Shown here one piece after another: positions 11,832 to 24,200 of a stretch of 64,000 nucleotides of DNA; the first letter of the stretch is position 1; each line of letters opens with the position of its first letter. Where the stretch lies: assembly GCA_026027325.1 (NCBI GenBank), contig JAMSLZ010000007.1, forward strand, positions 496,001-560,000, read 5' to 3'. A program made the position numbers and the translations under genes. Under the pieces are notes generated by a model that saw only the letters and a program-made list of their open reading frames with translations, did not search any database and was not told the origin of the DNA. The stretch is from Actinomucor elegans. Taxonomy: Eukaryota; Mucoromycota; Mucoromycetes; Mucorales; Mucoraceae.

Positions 11832-13059
11832 TGTATAATATTGTAGTATCTGACTAAAGACCAGTAAAAAGTGCAATACCATGAATCTCGAAATTTTCGA
11901 ATACAAAGCCACCCTCTTGAATCTGCTGCCATTGTGACCGTTTTTACTTGTTGGTTTGCATTATGCGGAATGATCTGTGATGGAAATTCTTGAATCACTG
12001 ACTTTGACCTACTGCTACTAATAAGAACTTTGTCCATCGTATCATTAGATCAACAAGTTTAAAGCTTCTAATTATGCAAACGAGTAGTTGATCTTTTAAT
12101 TAATAAAATATAAATTGAATAGTATATATATATGTCATATGGTGCATTAAAGCCTAAATAATTATTCATAGAGCACAAACGCTTGTTCTGGGCATTAACC
12201 GAGATCGACCGAGATTTCCTCAGTCGACTAATGCACAAGGTAATTTTAAATATTCGGTTTTTTGGGTATTGAGGTTCAAGAATTGTTAAAAGCAATATGT
12301 ATGTAATTGCAGGAGATAAGCCCGAGCTGGAAACATAAATGTTAGCTTAATTTGTAGCGAACTTAATTCTCTATAATATGGAATAAGCTTTATAAGAAAA
12401 TAATTACGCTTTAGAAGAGAAGAAAACAGCGTATTTTCGAAATTGTCTGGAAACTACATACTATCTTTTAAAGCAGTCGAATATAGCTCATTAGAAAGAG
12501 TGCATTTCATTATATGTTTCCTTCTACATTTCAAAAAAAAATTATACCGAATCGATTGACCCACAAAAAAGTCTGCTTAACAAGAAACCATGCTAGGAAA
12601 ACTTGGGCAATTATTTTCGAAGTTTACTGGTCAATGGTATTGTCCCTCCAAGTACTATGTTATTATGACACGTATCACGATCAGTGATAGTTAATTAACG
12701 TTTAATAAAAAAACAAGAACGAATTGGTATATAACAGTAGTTAAATATCATACAGTATAAAGAAGGTATAGAAATATACAATAAATTAAAATAAGATATA
12801 TTATATATATAATAACCATAATAAGACTTTTGTGATGGTATTCGTGATTGAACGATATATTTTTCAGTCCACCATTGATTAAGGTTTTATTACATATACG
12901 CTACGCACACAAGATTTAAGTAAAATGCAAATGTTTTTTTTATTGTTCACTCGGTATAAGTATGTCATTTACCCTTATACGAAATTTTACCAGCTTATAT
13001 AATTAATAAAGGTGCGAGTACCTTTAATGAAAGCAAACCAAAGCTTACACCTATCAAAA
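11832..13059. other. intergenic region, 5' of BUD22-like and 3' of SNAPC4-like
   Basis: About 1.2 kb of AT-rich DNA (many TA runs near 12.1 and 12.8 kb). The promoter of the BUD22-like gene should be at the left edge. No RNA gene, repeat unit or coding similarity recognised. Confidence 0.5.
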
Positions 13060-15083
13060 TTACTTTTTGCTTCTTAGCGTTCGGGTCCTTTTTGTAAGTA
13101 ATATTTCTGCAACTTCTTCTTCGCCATCTTCATCAGTATTTGGCTCTACATAAGACGGTCGGCTTTCAGTATTTTCCAATTTTCTTTTTGACGACCGGGT
13201 TTCCCTCGCAGATGAACGCGCTTCATCCTGTTCTTTTATTGATTTGACTTGTTTTGGAGTAGTTTTTGTTTTCTCTTTGTTCACAACAACAGGCTTCTTC
13301 ATGATAGGCTTCTTTTGGTTTAGTGTGCGTTTGGTTTTCGCCTCTTTTACTTCTTTCTTCTTCTGTTCACGTTCCAATTTCAATTGTTTCTTCTCTCTCA
13401 TTTTGGCTTCACGCGCGTCTTTGCTGGTAATATTGGTATAATGGCGTCTAAGATGATTATCTGTTCTCCCCGGCATCAAACGCGCAAGAAAAGACCATTT
13501 GGGGCCATGTTCTTCAACCAATGCCATCAAACGACCTGATTCTTCATCTGATAATGGCGCTCGGTTAACTGATGGATGGAGAATGTTACACCATCGTTCA
13601 CGACACTGCATATCTGTCCTTCCTGGCACCAACCGTCTCACCTTAGTCCAATTACCCATACCATATAATTGCACTGCTCTACGTAGTAAGTCATCTTCTT
13701 CCACTGTCCATTTTGACCGCTTAATATTTGGGTGTAACGATTTAATGTACCGGTGTAAACACTGTTGACCTGTACGTCCAGATAATAAGGATGCTACTTG
13801 CTGCCAATTACAGTTACCAAAAATCTTGACTGCCTCTGTTAGTTGTTTGTCTTCTTGTGGTGTCCATTTGAGTTGTTTAGCTGAAGCATGATTCTTTTCA
13901 GCCATGTAATGGGAAAAACATTGTGATATGGTACGATTGGTATTTAGTTGTTCAGCTATACGTTCCCATTGTCCACTGAAAAGACCTATTTCTTCTACTA
14001 GTTCTGAAAGGCGCTGAGATTCTTGACGAGACCAAGGCTTTTTATTGATAGAAGGGTGCTCTTGGGTAGTCCATTGCATTAAGCATTCTTTGGGTGATCG
14101 AGAATGAACCTATGTAGCTTGATGTTAGATCTATGAAGTGGAATCATGCGAAAGATTTACATGTAGATTACTGATACGATCCCAGTCGATACGGCTGACT
14201 GTAAACTGTTCCAATTCCTTTTTCTGTAACTTGTCTACTTCCCATATACGCCAAGCTTCATTCCTGCATGGAAAAAAAAAATGAGTATCGAGACGCTTTT
14301 GATGATTTAAATTGTTACTTTTTCAAATAATCAAACGATATCATTCTTTTCGCTTCTGACTGAATTCCAGCAATTAATCTTTCTCGTTCATGTCTTGACC
14401 CTAGATTCACTTTGTATTAACGAAAAATAAGTACTTTTTCTATGTGATTGATACTTGCATGCTTTTGTTTCTGAAGGTTTTCCATTATCTGCCAGATCGC
14501 CTTCATCTTCTTCATCTTCTTGCAAATCTTCTTCTGAATCATCCTCGTCGCCATCAGCATTCTCTTCGAGATCACTCTCGGCAGGATTCATATTATCAGC
14601 GTTTTGCTTAGTGTCCAAATGTTCAGAACAAATTGGCACAAGCAATTCATGCTCGTCGAAATAGTTGATATCATTGTCATAATTTTTATGGATTTTGAAC
14701 CCTTGACCGAATCGATTTTCAGCCAATGTAGCCAGACTAGCTTGTTTCTGTTCTTAACACGTTACAAACAAGCACCAAAGAGACACACATGTATAACTTA
14801 CCAGTAACTTCGAATTGGTGTCGAGTTGTTTATCGATCAGTTCGATTTGCTCTCGTACTTTATTCTGCATTTCTTCGTTATAATGAACGGCTTTTAAAAC
14901 AGTAAGATAGTTTTCTTCAAATTGTTGTTGAGTGCCATTGTCTTGTTTTGATTGTTCGTGTAAATCAAGTAAAACTTTGAGTACGTCTTGTATGTCTTCT
15001 TCTTCGTCAGGCGCATCGTTGGTTAATGATTGCTGTGTATAAGAATCTGGATATAAAAGAAAAGACGAGTCCGATGTGTTCAT
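13060..15083 (-). CDS. Myb-repeat protein, SNAPC4-like (snRNA-activating complex subunit 4)
   Basis: Five inferred exons (14802-15083, 14455-14747, 14319-14393, 14161-14263, 13060-14109) encode about 600 residues. Family features: DWDRISNLHVHSRSPKEC leading into EHPSINKKPWS, as in animal SNAPC4 just before its Myb repeats; then Myb/SANT repeats starting near residues 276, 332, 384 and 435 (WSRQES, WTPQED, WTVEEDD, LSDEES), each with spaced tryptophans and RT.QQC/RTDMQC recognition helices. The N-terminal third is acidic; the C-terminus is Lys-rich and basic. SNAPC4 binds the proximal sequence element of snRNA genes, including Pol III-type U6 promoters; a U6 gene lies 3 kb away. A BAS1/REB1-type Myb factor is the alternative, but the segment before the repeats favours SNAPC4. 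Confidence 0.8.
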
Positions 15084-15431
15084 AGGTGGTATAGGATCTT
15101 CATGTCGAAAAAAAATCAGCTGGAATGTGTGGTAGATCTGACATTTGTAAAAGAACGAAGCTTTTAAGCTTCAAGAGTCTATCAAAAGAAAGAGAAAGCG
15201 ACGGTCGTTGAATTAAGTGTTTAAATCCCGCGTTTTGAACGGGCGCAATGACAGAGATTATTTAAACTTCTCATAAAGAAAAGCTCCTCCACACCCCCTA
15301 TTATTGATTTCATTTTTAAAATAAATAAGCCTCCTATTATATAATGCAGACGAATGAGGGGAATTATTTATATTTTGTTTTTATTTGTACCAAATATAAA
15401 AAAAAAGAAAAGAAGTTAGTAGGACTAAGAT
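15084..15431. other. short intergenic region
   Basis: About 350 bp between two minus-strand genes. It should contain the promoter of the SNAPC4-like gene at its left edge and the 3' flank of that promoter region joins the 3' end of the 635-residue gene. No distinct motif seen. Confidence 0.45.
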
Positions 15432-17339
15432 TCACCAACTTGACGTGTATAACTGACTAAGTGTCAAGTAGACATCTCGTTGATAGGAATAGAAGAGCGG
15501 ATACAAACCTTCTATTTCCACCATTGGGTACTTGATTGCTCGAAATTCCTTTTGTAGCAAAAAGAAATCGGGTCCACTCGATGATTTTTGGTCTTGCAGC
15601 TGAGATACATACTCAACAAAGCGACTAGCAGACCTTCTTTGCTGTAACACCAGATCAGCAGAATTAAGCAAAACCTTTGCTCGATCAACATGTGTTTGCA
15701 GTTCTTCCAGAAATTTTAGGTCTTCATTCAAGTCGAAATGATAGTCGCCGAGTTTCTGATAATTGAGCCCGTGATCATACTCGGTGAAATAACTGCAGAT
15801 TTCGTTGTAGTCTCTCAAGATGAAATCGTTATGGCGGGTGTGATATTCGTCCAGTTGTGCTTGCATGACCTTGGGTTGCTTGTTCGTGGTGTCCAAAGAC
15901 CAAAGAGCATCCATCATGATAAAATTGCATAAATCAATATTGAACTGTTGAATATGCTTGCTATTGGCTTCTACATTCTCTATAAAGCTAGCTCGAGCAT
16001 CTGTTTTTTGTAACTGGTAAATTGTAGAGTAGAATTTTGTCTTGAAGATGTCCAAATCTTTAAAGATCAAATCAACAAAGTGTTGAATCAATCCGTCAGC
16101 AATAGAGTGTTGGCTGAAGCTATTATTCTCGATACTGCTCGTCAAGTTGAATACCAATGGTTGTACATTCTCTGTAACGCAGCCGTGAACAGAAGAAAAG
16201 ATATCCTGTACCCTGAACATAAGATTGAGTATTGTATCTTGTTGATTGTATTGAATTGCAGTGAGTTGTTGAACACCTTCTTGGATTATTTGTCTCAAAC
16301 TATCGGCTCGTTGGAATGCAAATTCGACGCGATCATGACAGAATTTGACCATTTTAAAGTGTATGTCCAATAATTGATCTGTTATAGTAGTATTTTCTTG
16401 TTGCAGCTGCAAATAGTAAGAGACCAGTAAAGACGCTTTATCGATATAGAATGACAGTTCTTGTAGATCGTGATCCTGGAAATCCCTCTTTCCGCGGCAG
16501 TTAGTTAACTTTTGAGCAAAGGCTTCTTTGGACATTTGTACAGCGTGAGAAGCAGTATCGTAAGCAATTCGGATAAACGCAGGTTGATGTTGAAACGCAT
16601 CCAGTTTCTTTTCAGCGCTAATGCAGATGTTGATTAAGCCGACAAGTGTTTGATAAATTTGTTTTGTAAGATGTGTCTTTCGAACTAAGTCAAACAAGTC
16701 AAGTTGACATAGTTTTGTGTTGATCTCCTTGAGATCAGAAGAGCATTGAATAGCCCGTTCTACAAACGCATCAGTAATATAAATTGGCTGTTGGTTATCT
16801 GTTACATATTTGCTGATATAATCATTGGTATCAGCATATTGGTTATCGACTGTGGTATGGGTTGAAGCTAGAGAAGAGTATGATGTGCTGGCAGACATGT
16901 TACTGAAATCAGTAACATTAGTGACGAAAGAAGAATCAGAAGAGTTGGATTCGCGTCTTTTCAAGCTAGTCCAAGAGTTATTATCCATATATAAGTAAGG
17001 TATAATAGATTTGGCTTGAGCATGAAGGAGATCTAGCTTTCCTAGTACCTGAGAAGCTTTCATGTTAGTCAAATGCTGGTCGGCGATAAGAATACGTGAA
17101 TTTTCTGTATCTTGAAATAACTTGGTAGCCTTATGAAGCAGTTCTTGAAAAGTAGCCTCTTCATTGGTTTCAATAAGAGTAGTTATAGTCTTTATGTTGT
17201 AATAGTTGTTTGCTGTATTCAAATATTTGAAAAAGCTAATCATGTCACACGAAAGGCAGGCCATCAAAAGCCCGATTGTAAAAGAATGTTTAAATATGAG
17301 AAAAGCGGATAAAAAAGCTTCAGTTAACAATTGTATCAT
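15432..17339 (-). CDS. hypothetical 635-residue helical protein with N-terminal hydrophobic segment
   Basis: A single uninterrupted frame of 635 residues, unusual here because the neighbours are intron-rich. I do not recognise a family. Residues ~8-37 are hydrophobic (AFLSAFLIFKHS, FTIGLLMACLSC) and could be a signal anchor. A Ser/Thr-rich stretch follows (~125-165, SNSSDSSFVTNVTDFSNMSA). The remaining ~460 residues look almost entirely alpha-helical, rich in Gln and Leu, with no catalytic motif, zinc pattern or clear heptad coiled coil. The C-terminus (KYPMVEIEGLYPLFYSYQRD) is the most family-like part. Start choice is uncertain: Met 26 or Met 33 would shorten the hydrophobic segment. The length makes a real gene very likely. 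Confidence 0.75.
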   Translation of the reverse strand: MIQLLTEAFLSAFLIFKHSFTIGLLMACLSCDMISFFKYLNTANNYYNIKTITTLIETNEEATFQELLHKATKLFQDTENSRILIADQHLTNMKASQVLGKLDLLHAQAKSIIPYLYMDNNSWTSLKRRESNSSDSSFVTNVTDFSNMSASTSYSSLASTHTTVDNQYADTNDYISKYVTDNQQPIYITDAFVERAIQCSSDLKEINTKLCQLDLFDLVRKTHLTKQIYQTLVGLINICISAEKKLDAFQHQPAFIRIAYDTASHAVQMSKEAFAQKLTNCRGKRDFQDHDLQELSFYIDKASLLVSYYLQLQQENTTITDQLLDIHFKMVKFCHDRVEFAFQRADSLRQIIQEGVQQLTAIQYNQQDTILNLMFRVQDIFSSVHGCVTENVQPLVFNLTSSIENNSFSQHSIADGLIQHFVDLIFKDLDIFKTKFYSTIYQLQKTDARASFIENVEANSKHIQQFNIDLCNFIMMDALWSLDTTNKQPKVMQAQLDEYHTRHNDFILRDYNEICSYFTEYDHGLNYQKLGDYHFDLNEDLKFLEELQTHVDRAKVLLNSADLVLQQRRSASRFVEYVSQLQDQKSSSGPDFFLLQKEFRAIKYPMVEIEGLYPLFYSYQRDVYLTLSQLYTSSW

Positions 17340-20300
17340 ATTGAATATTAGCTATGATTAAAGAAATGAAAAAGAAAAAAGAGGGGGAAATAGAGTTTTT
17401 TATACTGATTGTTCGTGGCTGACTGAGTTTTAAACAATTTAGGAGTCCTAGAGAAAAACTACGCATAAAACGCGTCTTTGACTGCAATAGAACAACTGAA
17501 TAAGTATACAGGTGCGTGCCAGATACATACAATACGCGTCAAACGATTATAATGCGTCTCAGCAAACATTATGATGGATTTTAAAGTCAAAAATTATATG
17601 TTGCACACGTACAATTCATGCAAATTATTATTAATTGACGTTTAATAGATCTGCAGGCAAAAAGCCCCTACTTATTGAATGAAACTACCCTTGCAGTTCG
17701 ATGTGGCAGAAAAGGAGAAGCTGGTACATAGTATATTTTAATTGATGTTATCAGTTATTTTCACAAAATATGACAACGACACACCCTCCAGTTTTCATAT
17801 CTACCGTATACGCTATTTTCTTTCCATCAAGATCACAGTTGGGCACAAGTAATGAGGTCACTAATATGACCACGATTTTACCAGATCTTTGAATGGCATC
17901 CGAAGGCTCATTAGCAGCGCTCATGCAGAATCCAATTGCGTATCGAATGGTATAAAGCTCATATTATGTCTCCTTTAAAATTACGAGATTATTCTTGACA
18001 AAACGTTGGTATATGATCCGTACATTATTGTATAATAACTAATTAAGTTTTTTATATGAAATAAAATATAAATAAAACAAAAATGCATATTCTGTAAAAT
18101 AGTGAACAAAACTGGGCTATATACGATATCTCTAAAATACCATTAATACCATTAAAAAACTAATATAAAAATGTTCCATTATCTTGATTTTCATTGACTA
18201 TCGACAAACTAAAAAGTATGTTTGTCAAAAAAAATAGCTTGGGTTTTCATAACAAAGGATAGTTGATACAAAATAAGCGGATTATAAAGCGCGCGTAAAA
18301 TTCAAAGGCGCATTAAATGACAGAATTACCATTGATAGAAGGCAGTATTGGGAGCAATTGAAACAAGCAGTCATAACTCCAGTATTTCATAAGCAATAAA
18401 ATGCAAACAAAAGGTGTTTGCATATCCTCAGTTATACTAAAACTACACGATTAAAAACTATTCCACAGAAATATTGCATTTATGCTTCACGAAAAGTAAT
18501 TTTTGAAAGTTTGTACTTAAGGGAGTGCTCTAGGTTTTTTTCTGTCATCGGGTCACTTCCAACATCACTACACTTCGCCGATTCTGTTTTAATGTCACAC
18601 CTGCCAACTGGTACATGGTCTGAATGATGCATCGCATTTAGTAAAGCCATTATTTGACTAGAATATATGAAATATAAGGAATGTTGTTGCATTTTGGATA
18701 ATGACGCCACAGTGCTGCTATTATAATTTCCCCCTTCAGGGCTCTTTTTCGAAACGGCTTTACTGATTATAAACCAGGATGACTTAAATATACGTAGAGA
18801 TAGGTAACAATACAATTATATAAGTTATGTTGTATTTACAAGTGCCATAACCAACTCTCTTGCCATTTTTTTTTGATGCAGTTTGTTCGAACAGTTATGT
18901 ATGTTTCAAAGAGTTCTCCCAGTATGACTATTGATCATCGTACCATGTAGAGTTTATATTACGCTTTTAGTTGAAATGCTTCTTTCTTGTTCACTAAACG
19001 AGCGAAATACTGAATAAACAGCCGCTTAACAAAATTTTGAGTTGCTTAATCAACAGATATTTCTTAAGCTTTGCATTGACCCTACTTTTGTCATATTTCG
19101 AATCAAAGTTTTTTTTTCCATTACGCATTACACTTGACATGTAGGAAAAAATGCGGATGCGATATCTGATACCATTATATTTAAAGTATACAATTATAGT
19201 TGATATCGCGCTTTGTCAAATCCTTCGCTTATCATCTTTTATCGCATCTCTTTGTGCTTTGTTACAGGTACCCAACTTTTCAGGGATATTTTTTATGACT
19301 GTCCTGTCATACGATTGGGATCACTCATCGTCTTTGCTCCCATGACAAACAAAACATCAAAGTACACTGAGATATAAGGAGTAATGTATAGATCTTGCCC
19401 TAAAAGTCCAAAGTCAGTTTGCAAAGTAGTGGTGGTTGCTGTAAAACATGGTATACATTTTTGTCTTCTATCTGAAGACACCCCTTGACCCTTTTGGAGT
19501 GTCTATTGCTAAAGGTGAAATTTACCCATGGTAGTGCTATAGATTTCTGCATGATAATATATCTTACTGCTTCATTCTGAAAATGGCTCAATAAGCCGTG
19601 TATTCAATTACATCATGGACGAGCGTTTTCTTGAAATGGCTACTTAAAGGGTATTGCTTTCCTTATCTAGAGATACTGAACATTCTTTTTCTGCCATAGT
19701 TAACCCTGTGATCATGTTTAAATATGTTGAAGATAGTTCTCTAATGTTTAGACTGTTCAGGCCGATACATTATAGTAGTGTGAAGATAATTGAAAGAAGA
19801 GAAAAAATAAAGTAAAGGATAGTAAGAAATATATCAGTTTTTAAACCTGTGGTTTCGGTTTTATTGTTCGCCATACATAATATTAATTTTGACTGCTTGT
19901 ACTTCCTCGTTAACAAAGTTGTACATTCTTTGTAGGAAAAAAAAACTACTTTATCAAACGAATTATTAACTAGTACACATATCAACAGTATGCATTCAAT
20001 TGTTGGTGTAATAACTACACCGTACATTAGCCTATTAAATATATGTGGCTCATCTCTCGTCTCATTGCAATTGATTTTCACAACAATCTCCACTGGTTAA
20101 TCACAATTATGGATAATCATTAGGATTAAATATTAGACAACAGTTGTAACTAATGAGAGCACCACTGACTTTTTACTTGATATCTGGGCAAGTGAAAATT
20201 ATTTCTACCCACTTGGTAAACGATTTTCGCGCATTAGTTCTTAAGCCATTTTTCTTCCTTGACATCCAAAAGGAACGAGAGGGGTTTTTTTAAATATTCA

Positions 20301-20896
20301 TTTTAGCTCTCTTTGATCCGGCTTAGGCAAAAAAAGGTGAAATAAACCATCATACGCGTGTATAGTCTTAATAATAATCTTCTAACTATAGTATATCTTT
20401 AATTCTTTATTTCCACATTACAGTTTAGTTATAATAATTCTGAACTAGTAAAAAAGCTCAACTGGAATATATAGCTTCGATTTATTTTATGTTATTGATT
20501 ATGATTTGCAATTCAAACAATTGGTATATTTTCTTTGATTGTGGTGCCACTGCTCCTCACCTTAAACCCTTCAATAACAACAATTATAAATATGATCACC
20601 CATTCGTAAAACATATTTTAAATTTTATCTATATCTCATTTCTACAGTATAATTAATAATTTTTAAAAAACCAACAAGTGATTGGTTAGTAACTATGTCC
20701 TCTATTCTAATTTTATGATACTTGAATTTCTGTAGTCGGGGGTGAGGGGTTTTATCAATAAATAAGCAGTTTAAGCAACAGTTGTAATATATAGGATTAT
20801 CCCAAAATTCCGACAATGTTCGGATCGGAGACCCTAAGCGCACACCTTGTTAATATATTATTTGTGATAAAGTTTAAAAAAAATCTGCTATACGGT
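17340..20896. other. gene-poor region 5' of the tRNA-Ala gene
   Basis: About 3.5 kb of AT-rich DNA. Open frames up to 111 codons on either strand overlap one another and show no family features. The promoter of the 635-residue gene should lie just right of 17340 (a purine-rich tract sits at 17367-17391). A weak possible copy of the dispersed repeat is near 17890-17940. Nothing else recognised. Confidence 0.5.
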
Positions 20897-20968
20897 GGGG
20901 AGATGGTGTAGTGGTATCACATTTCTTTCGCATAGAAAAGGTCGCGAGTTCAAACCTTGCTCTCTCCA
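20897..20968 (+). tRNA. tRNA-Ala (anticodon CGC)
   Basis: A 72-nt cloverleaf without intron. The acceptor stem GGGGAGA pairs with TCTCTCC (20961-20967), with discriminator A at 20968. The third pair is G-T, the G3-U70 identity element of alanine tRNAs. The anticodon arm TTTCT-TTCGCAT-AGAAA presents CGC. The T arm is GCGAG-TTCAAAC-CTTGC and the variable loop is 5 nt. The D arm GTG-TAGTGGTAT-CAC resembles fungal tRNA-Ala. CCA is not encoded. Confidence 0.93.
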
Positions 20969-20972
20969 TTGC

Positions 20973-20977
20973 TTTTT
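20973..20977 (+). terminator. Pol III terminator of tRNA-Ala
   Basis: T5 run 4 nt after the tRNA end. A longer T run (20987-20995) just downstream borders the retroelement. Confidence 0.7.
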
Positions 20978-20994
20978 GCTTCTTCGCTTTTTTT

Positions 20995-21009
20995 TGTCAG
21001 GTACACACA
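20995..21009 (+). repeat. left remnant of an older solo LTR
   Basis: TGTCAGGTACACACA repeats the first 14 bases of the adjacent LTR and stops exactly where the young element begins. Its last four bases, CACA, recur directly after the 3' LTR as a 4-bp target duplication. Joined to 26266-26382 it makes a diverged LTR of about 132 bp. The flanks on both outer sides are T runs. Confidence 0.8.
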
Positions 21010-21163
21010 TGTCAGGTACACACGGTCTTGATGTGTAACCTTTTTAATTAGTATAAATATCAATTGCATCTTAGAATAATAAAGAGCATCTTTTATCTCA
21101 TATATAATCTATTGTACACGTTTATTGGAATCGACTATAAAACATATATCTCGGCACACGACA
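21010..21163 (+). repeat. 5' LTR
   Basis: 154 bp, TGTCAGGTACACACGG...CGGCACACGACA, apparently identical to the 3' LTR. Contains AATAAA within AATAATAAAGAG (about 21078-21087), a plausible polyadenylation signal, and TATAAATATC, a possible TATA element. Confidence 0.95.
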
Positions 21164-21165
21164 TT

Positions 21166-21181
21166 TGGTAGCATCAGAACC
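21166..21181 (+). other. candidate primer-binding site
   Basis: TGGTAGCATCAGAACC begins 2 nt after the 5' LTR. TGG complements the CCA end of a tRNA, and the first eight bases would fit a tRNA ending in TGCTACCA (for example initiator Met). The full primer tRNA is not identified. Confidence 0.5.
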
Positions 21182-21239
21182 AATTGATCGTTTATTATAG
21201 TTAAAATATATTTTTATATATATATATATTATTGAGTGA

Positions 21240-24200
21240 ATGGAATACTTATCTGAAGAAGAACTCAAGAAATTAAAGAACCAATTTGAAATAGAAGAAA
21301 GGACAGTAAAGCTACTCAAATATCAAGACGACATTGATTATTATAACAGCAAATTAAGAAAGACATCAACTGGTCAGTTTACTGAAGAAGAAAGATTAAA
21401 ATCAACTATACAAAGAGAAGAACATTGGAAAACAGTAGCTCACAAATTTGCAACGAAGTTTTTTGGAACAAATATTATTAACAACATGTCTACACAAGAA
21501 GGGGTCTCAACGACAGATAATAGTGATATTTTGAAGATCGCTGAAATATTGAAAGAAGTTATCCTTTCTAAATCAAACAAAGATGATGAACTCGAGTTTA
21601 TTGAAAAACCTAGAAAGTATGATGGATCCAGGGATCCCCATATCATTGAATCATGGATCCAGTCCATTGATGATTATTCAGCACTCAAGGAGTTTACATC
21701 TACAAAGACAGCTAAATTAGGTGTGACCTTATTATCGGGTGCGGCTAAGGTCTGGTATCATAATTTACGTTTATTGAATAATGCTCCTGAAGATTGGCTA
21801 CATTTTAAAACGGAGTTACGAGCATACTTCAAGCCAGAGAACTCGATCTCGGTTGCAAGAGACAAGATACGCAACCTTCGACAATCATCTACTATCGCAC
21901 AATATGTGCAAGAGTTTATGACTATTAAACTCAGCATTCCAAAGATGACTGATGAAGAAGCGGTTGACAAGTTTTTGGCGGGTTTGAAAGACCCTAATGC
22001 TCGTATATACATCAAAGATAGCATCTTTATGGAGGAGCCAGTGTTGTCTGACGCCATTCGGGCGGCACATACTTATGAGGGCAATCGTTTGAATGCTGTT
22101 CCTGTTTTTCGTAGTTCATCTGCGGTATCGGAATACCAGGTGGATGATCCTATGGATTTATCAGTTGCCGAACGTAGAGAATTGTTCAACATGATGAAGT
22201 CGTTCAGCTCTGGGGGCAGCTTTCGTGGCCGTGGTGGTTTTCATAGTCGTGGTGGCTCTCCTCGTGGTGGTTCTCCTCGTGGTGGTTTTCATGGTCGTGG
22301 TAGTCGTGGAGGTCGTGGTGGCCATCAGCATCGGGGTGCTAGAGGTGGGGGTTTTAATAATTCTTCACGTATAGAAATCCGATGCTACAATTGTGAAGGA
22401 TTTGGACATTACCAAAGAGATTGTCCATCTGAGAAGCGCTCACAATTGAACTATATTGAAGCAGATGATCATGAAGATATTTATTATGGAGCTGATGATA
22501 CTGAAAATAAAAAGATTGATTCTTCCTCTTATTTGTATTGTGTCTTGCCCACTTCCAAGTCTTATGTGGAGCCTCTATTGATTGATGATGGTATGATCCA
22601 AAAGGACGTTCAGTTTGTATTAAATGCGGGTGAAATTGATACCAAACTTCCTTTGTATCGTGCTTTGGTGAATGGTTCTGAGTGTTCGGTGTTGATTGAT
22701 TCAGGTGCATCTGCTAATTACATTAATCCAAAATTGCTGTCTTCTGTTTCACAGCTGAGAAATGTAAATGGGCAAGCGGTGGAAACTGCTAATGGTCAAC
22801 AATCGAAAATATCGTCAATTGCTACTTTTACATTACAACTAGGTGATTATCAGGATGATATGGAAGCTTATGTATTTGATACAAAATTTGATTTAATTTT
22901 GGGTAATTCTTGGTTGCGTCAAGTACAACCCACTCCTGATTGGTTCTGTAGTTCTTGGTCAATTCAACTTTCGGAGGGTGATGTTACGATAATCAAGCCT
23001 ATCCAAGAAAAATTAATAACAAAGAATGTAGTGAATGTTCATAATAATGTGATTACGAATACTTTGGAACATAAGGATGATGTTGAGGACTGTAATTTTG
23101 TTATTACTGCACGGCAATTTGAAAAATTATTGAAGAAGCAACAAGTGGAGGAGTGTTTTCTGGTCTCAGCGAAGGAGATACATAGCCTGCTGGATTTGAA
23201 CAATGTCAATTCTGTAGTGTTGTCTGATCAAGAAAAGGAGAATGAAGAATGGTGTAATGAATTTGCTCAAGCGTATCCTGGAGTTTTCAAAGGTTCTCTT
23301 GATACTTTACCTCCTTTACGTAGAACTGATGGTGATATGATTGAATTGGAACCCGGTACCAAACCTATTTCCAGAGCTCCTTATCGTATGTCTCCATTGG
23401 AATTGAAAGAATTAAGAAAGCAATTGGATGAATTATTGAGTAAAGGTTTTATTGAACCTTGTGTATCTGAATGGGGTAGTCCAGTATTGTTTGTCAAGAA
23501 ACCTAACGGCTCTTTAAGAATGGTATGTGACTATCGTGCCTTAAATGCTAAAACTATTGCACAGCGTGTTCCTTTACCTAGGATTGATGAATGTTTAGAA
23601 CAATTACATGGTGTTACCTATATGAGTTCCATCGACCTGACTAGTAGTTTTTGGCAGCAAAGATTGTCACCATCTGATTCTCTCAAAAGTGCTATAAATA
23701 CTAGATATGGTCAATTTTCATGGTCTGTAATGGCGATGGGTTTGAAGAATTCTGGATCCAGGTGGATGTTTTTGATGAATGATGTACTCAAGGATTACAT
23801 CGATGATTTTGTAATTTGCTACATTGATGATTGTCTCATTTATACCAAGGGTAATGATATTGAACTACACAAGAAACATTTGCATATGGTGTTCAAGAAG
23901 TTGGAGGAAGCTGGTCTGGTGGTCTCAAGAACCAAATGCAAGTTCAACCGTAAAGAAATTACCTTTTTAGGTCATGATATTGTTGCTGGTCAAGGCACCA
24001 AACCTTCTAAACAAAAAGTGGATGCTATTTTGTCGTGGCCTGTACCACAAACAGTTCAAGATGTTCGTAAATTTATGGGTCTTTGTCAATACTACTCTAC
24101 ATATATGCCTAATTTTGCAGATACTGCGGCGGTTATTACGGATTTAACCAAAGGTGTAGGTCCAAAAAATCGAAAAGTTATGTGGTCGGATGCTTGTCAA

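Noticed and set aside
11825..12037. A 70-codon minus frame upstream of the BUD22-like gene
   Set aside because: It cannot be joined to the next exon in frame and shows no similarity. Left as leader or non-coding.
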